Source: Gammaproteobacteria bacterium
GTDB lineage: Bacteria > Pseudomonadota > Gammaproteobacteria > Xanthomonadales > Marinicellaceae
Length of the DNA: 64,000 nt
Direction: 5' to 3'
Assembly: GCA_041395445.1 (NCBI GenBank)
Contig: JAWLAO010000007.1
Location: 1 to 64,000, forward strand
Numbering within the stretch: the stretch's first letter is position 1; every line of letters starts with the position of its first letter. Shown piece after piece: positions 1 through 8,632 of this stretch. The position numbers and the translations under genes are program-made. The notes under the pieces were generated by a model. It saw nothing but the letters and a program-made list of their open reading frames with translations, searched no databases and was not told the origin of the DNA.

Positions 1-2
1 GT

Positions 3-851
3 CCTGTGGCTCCTTGTGTGGACTGTGAGTCTCTATCAAAACGAACCGAACCTCATAATGGGATGTGGTATAATCCGGATCAATCAGGAAGCGGAATGAC
101 TCTTGATGTTCAGGATGGCAAACTGTTTGGCGTGGTTTTTGGATACGATGATGATGGAAAGTCCAGATGGTGGACATTTGTAAACGATTTATCACCTTCT
201 AATGAACCCAATATCATGTGGACACTCAATGCTGATTTGATGCAGTTTGAGAATGGCAATAGTTTCAATAATGATTATATTTTTCCCACTCAAACCAATT
301 ATGAGGGACAAATTTCACTCAAGTTCACACAAAAAAATCATGCTCTGTACAGTATCAATGGTGGTGAAGAGCAAAATATCGTGCCAATTATCTTTGGTGT
401 TACAAAAAGCAGAGATTTTCCTGAACAAACATCCTATTTAATTCCAGAGCTAGAGGGAGTTTGGACTTTTGTTTATCAATACAATGAGAGTCATCCAGAT
501 GTTCCTCCAGAGCCATATAATATATTTTCAGAAGCGGTAGTAATATCTTCTAAAAATATTGGTGATATCACACAAGATGGTATTATTGATATTGGGTTTT
601 CTGTCAGTAGATATGACTTTTTCCCAAACAGTCACCATATTGGCTTTATTTATTGCTATGTTACTGAAGAAAGTAATGAGGTTGTCGGTCCATCATGTGA
701 GTTTCTGGACACAAGAGGATTGTTGGGAGATATTGAAATCAAACCCGTTTATAAAATGAAACTTGGTGGAATAGGTGCATTTAGATTGTTTGGTGAAGAT
801 GTTGGAGGCCATACATTTGAAGGTATAAGAATTAATGCTAAAGACTATTAA
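3..851 (+). CDS. Secreted hypothetical protein, 5'-truncated by the window edge
   Basis: The frame is open from the first bases of the window to a TAA stop, so the N-terminus, probably including a signal peptide, is missing. A GTG at base 6 is only the first possible start inside the window and is unlikely to be the real one. The visible part has the motif HNGMWYNPDQSGSGMTLDV, followed by a beta-rich, aromatic-rich stretch with FGYDDDGKSRWWTF. Repeated extracellular modules of this kind occur in secreted proteins of Xanthomonadales-like gammaproteobacteria. Two closely spaced Cys in PCVDCES lie near the visible start. No catalytic motif can be seen and no function is proposed. It is convergent with the rlmD gene. 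Confidence 0.7.
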   Translation, partial: PVAPCVDCESLSKRTEPHNGMWYNPDQSGSGMTLDVQDGKLFGVVFGYDDDGKSRWWTFVNDLSPSNEPNIMWTLNADLMQFENGNSFNNDYIFPTQTNYEGQISLKFTQKNHALYSINGGEEQNIVPIIFGVTKSRDFPEQTSYLIPELEGVWTFVYQYNESHPDVPPEPYNIFSEAVVISSKNIGDITQDGIIDIGFSVSRYDFFPNSHHIGFIYCYVTEESNEVVGPSCEFLDTRGLLGDIEIKPVYKMKLGGIGAFRLFGEDVGGHTFEGIRINAKDY

Positions 852-940
852 AATTGATAATATAAAATATTGTCTCTGAAAACAGCTATGAATGATGAGT
901 TTTCAATACTGCTACAATCATTGTAATACCGATTATAAAT

Positions 941-971
941 GATGTTGGCTCATTTGGTCAGAGCCGACATC
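941..971. terminator. Hairpin between convergent genes
   Basis: Arms GATGTTGGCTC and GAGCCGACATC form an 11-bp stem (one G-T pair) around a 9-nt loop, between the upstream hypothetical gene and rlmD, which converge here. There is no strong T tract, so this is a possible bidirectional terminator rather than a clear intrinsic one. Confidence 0.45.
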
Positions 972-998
972 ATGAAAGTTGAAGAAATTATCAATATC

Positions 999-2333
999 TT
1001 ATCTTTTAAATAATGCCATGGATTCAACATGTGAGGTGTGGGGAAACATGTCCATCACGCCGGCACTGATGAGTTTAAAACCAAGTTCATTCACCAGATA
1101 ATCCGTGTCTCTTGCCAGACTTGCGGGATGGCAGGAAACATAAAGCAATGTGTCTGCTTTGGTTCGTGCAATTAATGGCAGTATTTCAAAGGCTCCACTG
1201 CGAGGCGGGTCAATCAGAACTTTGGTGTATTCTTTTTGAAACCAGTCAGAACTTTCATGATTTAAACGCAAATCAGCAACGTGAAATTCGATATTTTGCA
1301 AATTGTTAATTTTTGAGTTGTGCTCAGCTCTTTCAACCAAAGACTTTTCACCTTCAACACCAACCACTTGTTTCACCTTTGTTGCCAACGGCAATGTAAA
1401 GTTGCCTAAACCGCAGAATAAATCCAGAATCACATCGTTTTCAGAGATTTCCAATAATGATAATGCCTGCGCAATCATTTTTTCGTTCATTCTTTTGTTA
1501 ACCTGAATGAAGTCGCTTGGCAAGAATTCCATCTTTATTTTGTATTCAGGAATTTCAAAAAATAATGGTTCGGACTTTTCCGGATTGTCGGTTAATTCGA
1601 TGATGGTTTTTGGACCTTTGGATTGCAGGAAAACCCTGACTTTGTGGTTGCTGGAAAAATTCAAAAAGACACTTCTGTCTTTGATTCCAATTGGTTTGAG
1701 GTGGCGAAAAATCAAAGCTACATCATTGTCGGCAATAGATGCTTCAACTTGTGCGATATGCTGTTTGATATCCAGCTTTTCAATCATTTCAGCGATGGGT
1801 TGCAGCAATTGATCTAATGGTTTTTGCAGAATTTTGCATTCATCCATTTCCGCAACATAACGTCCGTTTTTCTCTCTAAAGCCAACTAAAACCTTATCTT
1901 TGGCAATCACCCAACGCACCGATAAACGAGCACGACGGCGATAATGCCATGAGGAGTCGGTTAATGGCGACATCCAGTTTTGTGGTTGAATCTTTGCCAT
2001 TTTTAACAGATTTTGTTTGAGGGTGTTTTGTTTAAACTCAATCTGTTTGTCCGGATGCAAGTGCATCATACTACATCCATTGCAGAGGTGATAGAACTGA
2101 CATTCCGGCTCGATTCGATCGGCCGATGGAGTAATAACTTCTGTTGTGATTCCTTCTTCAAAATTTTTATTGCCACCGGTATGTTTGACGACGACTTCTT
2201 CACCCGGCAAAGCACCATTGACAAACATTACCTTGCCATTCACGCGAGTAATGCCACGTCCGTCATGGCTGAGATCTTCGATTTTTAGTGTTATAGGTTG
2301 TTCGATGAGTTTTCTTTGGCGTCTTCTGGACAT
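999..2333 (-). CDS. rlmD: 23S rRNA (uracil-1939-C5)-methyltransferase RlmD
   Basis: A 444-aa SAM-dependent RNA methyltransferase that makes m5U1939 in 23S rRNA. In order: a basic N-terminus; a TRAM RNA-binding domain (about residues 12-70); a 4Fe-4S cluster set C78, C84, C87 with a likely fourth ligand C166; a SAM-binding motif VILDLFCGLGNF near residue 300; and the nucleophile C401 in the context LYVSCHPAS. The length matches E. coli RlmD. The usual neighbour relA is absent. A lipoprotein gene in the same direction lies upstream, separated by an intrinsic terminator, so rlmD probably has its own promoter. The family assignment is secure. The U1939 specificity, rather than RlmC or TrmA, rests on the TRAM plus Fe-S layout and the length. 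Confidence 0.93.
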   Translation of the reverse strand: MSRRRQRKLIEQPITLKIEDLSHDGRGITRVNGKVMFVNGALPGEEVVVKHTGGNKNFEEGITTEVITPSADRIEPECQFYHLCNGCSMMHLHPDKQIEFKQNTLKQNLLKMAKIQPQNWMSPLTDSSWHYRRRARLSVRWVIAKDKVLVGFREKNGRYVAEMDECKILQKPLDQLLQPIAEMIEKLDIKQHIAQVEASIADNDVALIFRHLKPIGIKDRSVFLNFSSNHKVRVFLQSKGPKTIIELTDNPEKSEPLFFEIPEYKIKMEFLPSDFIQVNKRMNEKMIAQALSLLEISENDVILDLFCGLGNFTLPLATKVKQVVGVEGEKSLVERAEHNSKINNLQNIEFHVADLRLNHESSDWFQKEYTKVLIDPPRSGAFEILPLIARTKADTLLYVSCHPASLARDTDYLVNELGFKLISAGVMDMFPHTSHVESMALFKR

Positions 2334-2346
2334 TTTCTAAGGCAAT

Positions 2347-2382
2347 AAAAAAAGTGGCATTTTAGCTGAAAACACCACTTTT
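2347..2382 (-). terminator. Intrinsic terminator after the YdbL-like gene
   Basis: Read on the minus strand, the arms AAAAGTGG and CCACTTTT flank a 17-nt loop and run into a T-rich tail just after the stop codon of the lipoprotein gene and just before rlmD. It separates the two transcripts. Confidence 0.75.
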
Positions 2383-2408
2383 GTTGATTAAACTTTGTTT
2401 AAAATGGC

Positions 2409-2990
2409 CTATTTCGTTTGCCAAACACCTTCAGCATCCTGATATTTCCAACCGCTGTGTGCTTTTTCTTTCCAAAGTCTGATGAAAACATTGGTGATTT
2501 CTTCTTCCCAATCCGCATGACCATTGGCAACTGCCAGTTCACGATAAAGTGCTTTGCGATCACGATTTTCATCAGCAACCAGTTTTTTCAGTTGTTGTCT
2601 GTCTTTCAAACCAAGGCTGTCAGTTGCTAAAATATCAATAAATCCTTCATTGGTGAAACCGATTATTGCAGTATCTAAGTAAGCTTGCAGACTTTCATCA
2701 AATCGTTGCTTCATGCGATCAGTGATTTCTACAATTGCAGGTGATGAAATATTGATGTTCACTTCGGCGTGAGCGGACGAAATAATCCAGTTTAAAGGAT
2801 TTAAATCAAAACGATGGCTTTGCGGGTTATTTCCTTGTGTCTCTTCAGAATTCTCATCACCAATAATTTTATTGATGATTTTTTCAGCAGCATCTTCAGC
2901 TTCAGCGGCGGGGAAATAAACATTAATCGTGACGCAAGCCGTCATGAATAACAAAATTGATGATAAAACAGGGATTTTTAGCTTTTTCAT
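2409..2990 (-). CDS. YdbL-like DUF1318 lipoprotein
   Basis: Predicted 193-aa lipoprotein of the YdbL/DUF1318 family. The N-terminus is MKKLKIPVLSS, then a hydrophobic stretch ending in a lipobox MTAC, so the mature protein would start at that Cys. An upstream TTG extends the frame four codons to base 3002, but the ATG at 2990 has a GGAA element about 7 nt upstream and gives the normal signal peptide, so I chose it. The mature part has an acidic linker, then a helical region with TDRMKQRFDESLQAYLDTA and a C-terminal KEKAHSGWKYQDAEGVW. In enterobacteria ydbL sits beside the inner-membrane protein genes ynbE and ydbH, which are absent here. The biochemical role is not established by the sequence. 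Confidence 0.8.
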   Translation of the reverse strand: MKKLKIPVLSSILLFMTACVTINVYFPAAEAEDAAEKIINKIIGDENSEETQGNNPQSHRFDLNPLNWIISSAHAEVNINISSPAIVEITDRMKQRFDESLQAYLDTAIIGFTNEGFIDILATDSLGLKDRQQLKKLVADENRDRKALYRELAVANGHADWEEEITNVFIRLWKEKAHSGWKYQDAEGVWQTK

Positions 2991-3223
2991 AAAAGTTTCC
3001 AAAAGAAATAATGACTGCTATTATACAACTGAAAAATAAATATTAGCTGAATTAAATGTAGATTGAACAATCTTGTTAAATATTGCAATTGCATTTCTTT
3101 GATGAGGCTTTGGAAATAGGATCTCTAAATCTCTGTATTTTGATGTAAAATGTATTTATGATATTCGTATTGGCATTTTTTATTAATCCGTTTAACTCAA
3201 TAATACCGGAACATACAATAACT

Positions 3224-3661
3224 ATGAAACTATTAAAAATAATAAGTCTCCAGCTTTTTCTGTATTCGCAGTTTGGAGTCGCTCAAGAGACTGCCTACAC
3301 TGAGCAGGAGCAGGAAGTTCTTAAGGCTCAATCTGACAGAATTTCCGCAATGATTATTGCAGATGTGGAAACATTGAATCTTCTGCTCGCAGAAGATCTC
3401 TCGTATGCGCACACAACCGGCTGGACTGAAACAAAGTCCGGGTATCTTGAAACTGTAAAATCCGGAAAAATTGATTATCAAAAGTTTGTTCCAGGAGATA
3501 TAAAAGTGAGGTTCTATGGAGAAACAGCTGTGTTAACCGGAAAAGTCGATGTCAATTTAGGGAGAACAGACTTTACTATCAGGTTTTTGGAAGTTCAACG
3601 AAAGGTGAACGGAATATGGAAGTTAGCCGCCTGGCAATCAGTTTTGAGTAAAGTGGATTAA
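3224..3661 (+). CDS. Secreted NTF2-like (DUF4440/SnoaL-fold) protein
   Basis: A 145-aa protein if translation starts at the ATG at 3224, which gives a signal peptide MKLLKIISLQLFLYSQFGVAQ. The open frame extends to 3158, but that adds a second hydrophobic stretch with no ribosome-binding site. The mature part has the pattern of a DUF4440 cone-shaped NTF2-like domain: RISAMIIADVETLNLLLAEDLSYAHTTG at the start, and a C-terminal RFLEVQRKVNGIWKLAAWQS strand pair. These domains serve as small-molecule binding or enzymatic scaffolds with no uniform function, so none is proposed. It stands alone between genes on the opposite strand. Confidence 0.75.
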   Translation: MKLLKIISLQLFLYSQFGVAQETAYTEQEQEVLKAQSDRISAMIIADVETLNLLLAEDLSYAHTTGWTETKSGYLETVKSGKIDYQKFVPGDIKVRFYGETAVLTGKVDVNLGRTDFTIRFLEVQRKVNGIWKLAAWQSVLSKVD

Positions 3662-3771
3662 CATAACTAACTGGTAGTAGATATATCTCCGAAACCTTAA
3701 ATTCTCAAAAAGATATATGAATCTGTTTCTGAGGTTAACTTAAATTTTCCACACTTGTTCTGTTATCTTCA

Positions 3772-5427
3772 TCAGCGATTTTTCCAATAGTTATTACAAG
3801 TTTGCAAGGCACCTTTCTTTCTAACACTGTATTTCAAAGCTCTGAATTTATCTACTTTAACACTAAAAGGTGTTGCATTGCCTGTACTGCCTCCGCCTTT
3901 CCATGATGCTATTCCCGAAAAACTTCCCTCCACAAAACCGGATTTGCGATCGTTGTCAATTGCCGTGATTTGTATTTGAGCATCATCACTCTCCCAGTAT
4001 TCTACACACCCCCCGGGACATTCAGGACGATCGACTTTAATAGCGACTGCCTCAAAGGTAGTTTTGAAAGTCCCTGTCGTTTTTGCCGGTATTTCAACAT
4101 GTGCTTCCCATCCGGTTTTAGGGTCGCTTAAAACCATCAAATTTCCGATCATGCGTGCCGGACCTTCGTGATAACCTGCCATTGGGACACCTGATCCTAC
4201 TTCGGCTTTAAATCCACAAGGTAAAGGCTGTAATTCCCTGAGTGTGACTTTCATTGTAAAGTCTCTATTTTTAGACAATTTAACATCTTTTGCTACTTCG
4301 GCAACAACCACTTCGAAGCTTTCCATGTTTTCATTAACTTGCTGAACAAAGACATTGCGTTGTGGTTGTTGTTGATTCAGTTGCAAGGTTTTATCAACAA
4401 TAAGGTGTAAATCACTGTCATTACCAACAAATTCAATTCGAACCTCAACAGGTAATTCGGACTGATGAGCTACTGTTAGCATACTTGCGGTAGCTGCAAT
4501 TTGTTGAACGGAACCATTGAAGTTTTTACTTATCTCCTTTTGGTTTGGTGGTAATTTAAGTTGCCATTGACTGGGTTCACCAAAGGATATGTCAAAATCA
4601 ATTTTTGCCATATAGAGTGGAAATATCTTATACATACCTCCATGGGGTTTGAGGAAATCATCCACGCCAGCTATACCGGTGTCTTTAGCCAATAATTCAT
4701 TCTGAAACATTTCATGCAAATAAACTGTTCGGGGGCGTGCCCCCAACTGATTTCCGACGAATATCCAAAAGCCGGCGGTTAAGTAGTTGTCCATTAATTC
4801 AAAGGGTTGATCAAGTGGACGAGTATGATTCCCTCTCATGTACAATGCATCCGTATCAGTTTCAATTTCTATTGCATAATCCAACTGTACGGCAACGGCA
4901 GTACCTTCACGTATCCACCTGTGTTTTTCATCAAAAGGTAAGTGATACTCACTGGCGTTTTGCACAGCATGAAACAGTTCATGAACACCAACAACTGTTT
5001 TTAAATTATCCAGTTTATAATATGGATCATCATGTGTAGAACCCGATGCTCCTACATTAAAGTAATGATTGCTGGTTAACCAAATCAACTCCTCATCGGT
5101 ATCGTAACGCCCGGTGAAGTCCACGCCCAATTGCGATACTTTTTCATCTGATATGTTCGCAATCCAATGCGTTAATTCAGGTTCTCCCAGTTCGAGGTTA
5201 CTAAAAGACGCTGGACCTTCAAAACCTAAACCCTTCAGCCATACACTGCCTTTTTTTAATTGACTCGCCAATACCTCATTGGCAGGTTCACAATTGACAG
5301 GATCAATGCACTCAACCACCCAGTCGGTGGTTAACCAACGTCCTGCATAGCTGTTGGAAGAGATTAAAGCAATAATCAGCAGCAATAATAACGTGTTGAT
5401 TTTAAGTTGATGTCTTGGTTGCTGCAT
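3772..5427 (-). CDS. Secreted HExxH metalloprotease-like protein
   Basis: A 551-aa protein with a signal peptide: a basic start, a Leu/Ile-rich core, and cleavage near SNSYAG. A zinc-peptidase signature GVHELFHAVQ places H149, E150 and H153. About 20 residues further on, HRWIREGTAVAV offers E174 as a plausible third ligand, the gluzincin arrangement. The C-terminal half (about 280-551) is beta-rich, with several Cys around CPGGCVEYW, and may be a surface or adhesion module. The sequence supports a secreted zinc-dependent hydrolase. The substrate is unknown and I recognise no named family. The next gene, a membrane regulator, is transcribed divergently from a 219-bp spacer. Confidence 0.6.
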   Translation of the reverse strand: MQQPRHQLKINTLLLLLIIALISSNSYAGRWLTTDWVVECIDPVNCEPANEVLASQLKKGSVWLKGLGFEGPASFSNLELGEPELTHWIANISDEKVSQLGVDFTGRYDTDEELIWLTSNHYFNVGASGSTHDDPYYKLDNLKTVVGVHELFHAVQNASEYHLPFDEKHRWIREGTAVAVQLDYAIEIETDTDALYMRGNHTRPLDQPFELMDNYLTAGFWIFVGNQLGARPRTVYLHEMFQNELLAKDTGIAGVDDFLKPHGGMYKIFPLYMAKIDFDISFGEPSQWQLKLPPNQKEISKNFNGSVQQIAATASMLTVAHQSELPVEVRIEFVGNDSDLHLIVDKTLQLNQQQPQRNVFVQQVNENMESFEVVVAEVAKDVKLSKNRDFTMKVTLRELQPLPCGFKAEVGSGVPMAGYHEGPARMIGNLMVLSDPKTGWEAHVEIPAKTTGTFKTTFEAVAIKVDRPECPGGCVEYWESDDAQIQITAIDNDRKSGFVEGSFSGIASWKGGGSTGNATPFSVKVDKFRALKYSVRKKGALQTCNNYWKNR

Positions 5428-5646
5428 ATTGAGTTCCCTAGTTTTTATATGAATGTTTAATCAATATAGCATCTTTCTATGTTGTTAACAGTAAATTTTC
5501 TACATTCTGTGAGTGTACTTAATCTTTATTGTTTTCTCGGGTGAGTTTTTCTTTTGCAAAGGTCTCTTTTATTAACAAAAATCAAAGTATATATCTTCAT
5601 GATAAGTTATATTTGAAAATTCGGATGAGAGTGTATAAGCAAATTA

Positions 5647-7494
5647 ATGAAATTTAAGTTACTTGATGCGGTTTTTAAAATCAATGGCGATCAGCTGGAG
5701 GTAAACAACCAACCGTATGAGTGTAAAAAGAATACATTAGATACTCTATTGATATTCTTGCAGAGTGACGGAGAAGTTATCAGCAAGGATGATATATTGA
5801 GTCAAGTTTGGAAAGATGTGATTGTCAGTGATGCTTCGGTTTTTAAACAGGTTCAATTGGTTAGGGAGATTTTTGTTGATTCAGGGATTCCGCGAGATGT
5901 GATTGAAAATGTTTATGGACGTGGTTATAAAATCAAATACACTATTGAAACAACTGATGATATCAACACAACTCATCATAGCTCTTCGCAGTTCAAAAAA
6001 ACAAAATCAGGAAAGAAATGGTTCGTTGCTATAATAGCATTATTAGTGTTGGCAGTGACCGCCTTTTTTTATATCAAACCGCAGGATAAGCAGGATTTTT
6101 TTAACGAAGCAAAGAAAGAATCGCTCAATAAAATGCTAAGAAGTGATTGGGAAGGCGGGCTAAAACATTTTCAGGAATTACTGAAAAATGATACCGATAA
6201 GTATTCAAAAAGAGACTTGGCTTTTTTGTATAATAAAATTGGATTAAGTCAATATCACTTGCAAAACTTCAAAGAAAGTAACGAAAATTATCTGAAAGCA
6301 CTAAAGTTGTATCAAGAAACCAATCGTCCTGAATGGGTTGGACAGATTCATTTGAATCTAGCGACCAATTACGGTTATTTAACCGACGAGCCGGATTTCA
6401 TTGAGAAAGAGAAATCACATATTTTCTCAGCAATCGAAATTCTTAAAGAGGCCAATGACACAATTAAATTAATAGATGCCAAGATGGTATTGGCAGCATT
6501 TTATAAAAAGCATTCAAGCATTAAAGAGTCGATGGATTTGTATGAAGAAATTATCAATGATGCCAAAGATGCCCGAGATAATGTCGGTGAAATGATTGCT
6601 ATCAATAATCTGGCGGCGACGTATGTGATTGTCAATGATTATGACAAGGCCATTGAGCTGGGACAACAAGGTTTGCAAATGGCTTTAGCAACAGGAACGG
6701 GTCGGTATATAGCGAATTCATATAGTTTTTTGAGTGATTTGTACCAAAATCAATATCAAAGTGAAAAAGCACTGGAAATGATTCAACAAGCAATCAAGCA
6801 TCAACTGGCAAATAATGAATTTTCCTATCTCAGCCCAAAAATTTTCACCTTGGGATTTGTGTTGGTTCAAACTTTTCAGTTTGAAAAGGCAAATGTGCTT
6901 TTGGACACTTTATTGAACTATCTGGAGGTCATGAAAAACACAAAAACACAAAGTGTAGCCTATTTGTATAAGGGCATGAATGCAGCTCGCCAAGGTGATT
7001 GGAAAAATGCAGAAGATTTTTTCAAACAATCAAGAACCATTGCTCAAAAAGGCAATTTTATTTATAAACAACCACTGAATTTAGCATACTTATCTCTGTC
7101 TCTCTATTTCAATCAAAACTACATCCAAGCCATAGAACCGGCAACCGAAGTTGTCAATAATGAAGAAAGCGATGAACAGTCCAAAGCGATTGCGGCACTA
7201 TCTCTGGCATACACCTATTTTCTGATGGAAAGGCAAGAACTTGCCGATAAATGGTTTTCACAGGCTCAAAACGAACTCAACCCTAAATGGTTGTTTGAGT
7301 ATAAATTATTTCTACAATTAAAACTCGAACGTCAGCATCAAAGCAATTCGGTATTAATCCCTCAAACCGAACAGGAAATTGCTGACTTGGATTTGCAGAT
7401 ACAGAATTTGTCTCAAATCATCAAAGTTGATGAGGAGATTTATCAGAATTTGTTAAAACAGATTGCGAAAAAGATGACATCAGAGGAAAAATAA
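5647..7494 (+). CDS. CadC-like membrane regulator: winged helix, one TM helix, TPR repeats
   Basis: A 615-aa protein with three parts. Residues 1-100 are an OmpR/PhoB-type winged-helix DNA-binding domain, with the wing hairpin motif VYGRGYKIKY near residue 90 and the recognition-helix region around SDASVFKQVQLVREI. Residues about 124-143 form a single transmembrane helix, WFVAIIALLVLAVTAFFYI. The rest is a periplasmic array of tetratricopeptide-like helix pairs, with repeated YNKIGLSQYHLQNF, INNLAATYVIVNDYDKAI and LSDLYQNQYQSEKAL. It has no receiver or kinase domain, so a signal would pass directly through the membrane, as in CadC/ToxR. The target genes are unknown; the divergent metalloprotease-like gene is one candidate. 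The ATG is preceded by only a weak purine stretch. Confidence 0.8.
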   Translation: MKFKLLDAVFKINGDQLEVNNQPYECKKNTLDTLLIFLQSDGEVISKDDILSQVWKDVIVSDASVFKQVQLVREIFVDSGIPRDVIENVYGRGYKIKYTIETTDDINTTHHSSSQFKKTKSGKKWFVAIIALLVLAVTAFFYIKPQDKQDFFNEAKKESLNKMLRSDWEGGLKHFQELLKNDTDKYSKRDLAFLYNKIGLSQYHLQNFKESNENYLKALKLYQETNRPEWVGQIHLNLATNYGYLTDEPDFIEKEKSHIFSAIEILKEANDTIKLIDAKMVLAAFYKKHSSIKESMDLYEEIINDAKDARDNVGEMIAINNLAATYVIVNDYDKAIELGQQGLQMALATGTGRYIANSYSFLSDLYQNQYQSEKALEMIQQAIKHQLANNEFSYLSPKIFTLGFVLVQTFQFEKANVLLDTLLNYLEVMKNTKTQSVAYLYKGMNAARQGDWKNAEDFFKQSRTIAQKGNFIYKQPLNLAYLSLSLYFNQNYIQAIEPATEVVNNEESDEQSKAIAALSLAYTYFLMERQELADKWFSQAQNELNPKWLFEYKLFLQLKLERQHQSNSVLIPQTEQEIADLDLQIQNLSQIIKVDEEIYQNLLKQIAKKMTSEEK

Positions 7495-7623
7495 AGTTTT
7501 GTCATCCACAGGTAAGTACAAAATATTTGGACTCACATCGAAAAAGTTTTAAAACTCCTCATTCTTGCGGTTTGCTTAGTTGAGAGTTAAAGGAATAAGC
7601 TGCTTTCCAGTTGTATATTAAAT

Positions 7624-7726
7624 CAGAGTTTGTTTGACTGGTTAATTGAGTTCTCTTAAACTTAACTTAAGAAAAAACGGAGCAAATTATATGATTGAGC
7701 GTTTAAATCGTCGTTCCACTTGTTAA
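7624..7726 (+). promoter_or_regulatory. Leader block shared with the 44-kb island, with a mini-ORF
   Basis: CAGAGTTTGTTTGAC at 7624-7638 recurs exactly at 44293-44307. Further downstream both copies have a CTTAAACT-like block and a CGGAG ribosome-binding site (7678-7682 and 44351-44355). Here CGGAG precedes an 11-codon ORF at 7691-7726 (MIERLNRRSTC). It lies 30 bp upstream of the orphan PD-(D/E)XK gene. It may be a shared promoter/leader or a remnant of a repeated element. Confidence 0.4.
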
Positions 7727-7755
7727 GAAATCAATACACTACCTAACACAAAAGT

Positions 7756-8358
7756 ATGTCTATGTCGGAGTATAGTCGAGAAAAAGCCCTTCAGGCTAGA
7801 ATTAATGAGTTTTTAACTGAGCAATTCGATCTTCCTGCTATCGATTATTACAGCAAGTTGGATATTACCGGCTTTCTGAAGTTTAAGCTGGCGCTATCGG
7901 ATATCAACAACATACTTACGTTGAAACTTACGAGTGTTTTTGCGGAGATGCTAGGGGCGGCATTGCATTTTGATGCAAAGCAAATGAGTGCAATTCGGAG
8001 TCAAATTGACTTAACGAAGCCTAATGCAAACGGATTTGATATTGAACTATCATCACCGTTCTCTGTTGTGGTAGAAGTAAAGTGTGTCATTCCAATCAAT
8101 CAGGGTGAGGTCTATGGTTCGGCTCAACGAAAGGGGATAGAAAAGGATCTGGATGCACTTAGTAAAGGAAAATCGAAATCTCCAATTGATGTAACAAAAG
8201 CACTTAGATTTATGGTGTTTCTCGATATACCAAAAGTGCGTGCTGCAACTAGACATTTTCTCGCATCTTCAGTTGTAGATTCCAGTCTTATAGAAATCGT
8301 TAAAAGCACAACAAATTTCGTAGTTGGGAAAATCTATATATGGTTCATTAAGATTTAG
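7756..8358 (+). CDS. Orphan PD-(D/E)XK nuclease-like protein
   Basis: A 200-aa protein of unknown family. Residues 93-110 show GFDIELSSPFSVVVEVKC. D95 followed by E107-V-K109 in a hydrophobic strand is the pattern of a PD-(D/E)XK nuclease core. Upstream is a helical segment (about 5-90); downstream is an amphipathic stretch with RKGIEKDLDALSKGKSKS and then VFLDIPKVRAATRHF. There is no neighbouring methyltransferase or helicase. Restriction-type endonuclease activity is inferred only from the motif. The leader sequence resembles that of the decayed island at 44 kb, and an interspersed structured repeat follows the gene, so this is likely an accessory insertion. Confidence 0.55.
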   Translation: MSMSEYSREKALQARINEFLTEQFDLPAIDYYSKLDITGFLKFKLALSDINNILTLKLTSVFAEMLGAALHFDAKQMSAIRSQIDLTKPNANGFDIELSSPFSVVVEVKCVIPINQGEVYGSAQRKGIEKDLDALSKGKSKSPIDVTKALRFMVFLDIPKVRAATRHFLASSVVDSSLIEIVKSTTNFVVGKIYIWFIKI

Positions 8359-8434
8359 ACATTACAGATTTATTGTACTGCAATAAAAATTCCAACGAAG
8401 GAATAACCTCCCTTAACTCTCACCGAGATATTTT

Positions 8435-8600
8435 TGAAAAATTTGGAAATAAGTTTGCAAGTGTTTGAACATTGCTTGCAATGTGATTTTTTGCAAACGC
8501 CAAATTTAAGAAAATATTGAGGGTAGCCAAAGGCTGAGAGTTTGGGGCGTGCTTTTGAGTTACTTTTACACGAGTAAAAGTAACAAAGAAAAGATGCTGA
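8435..8600 (+). repeat. Structured interspersed repeat, copy A
   Basis: It contains inverted arms around AAATTTGGAAATAAG and CGCCAAATTT, then a perfect hairpin at 8559-8584 (GTTACTTTTAC, loop ACGA, GTAAAAGTAAC). The same order (GGAAATAAG, then CGCC-AATATTTTGAG, then a TTTACACGAGTAAA hairpin with AAAAGTAAC) recurs in the same orientation at about 50605-50775. It fills most of the 274-bp gap between the nuclease-like gene and queG. No coding sequence is evident in the gap. Confidence 0.6.
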
Positions 8601-8632
8601 AATAACGGCACGACTATAGATATAATCTAAAA

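Noticed and set aside
1112..2340. Plus-strand frames opposite rlmD
   Set aside because: They are shadows of a conserved gene; one contains Cys/His pairs only because the Fe-S region is read in reverse.
8420..8611. 63-aa minus-strand frame between the nuclease-like gene and queG
   Set aside because: The whole frame lies in the structured repeat; coding is an artefact of the hairpins.
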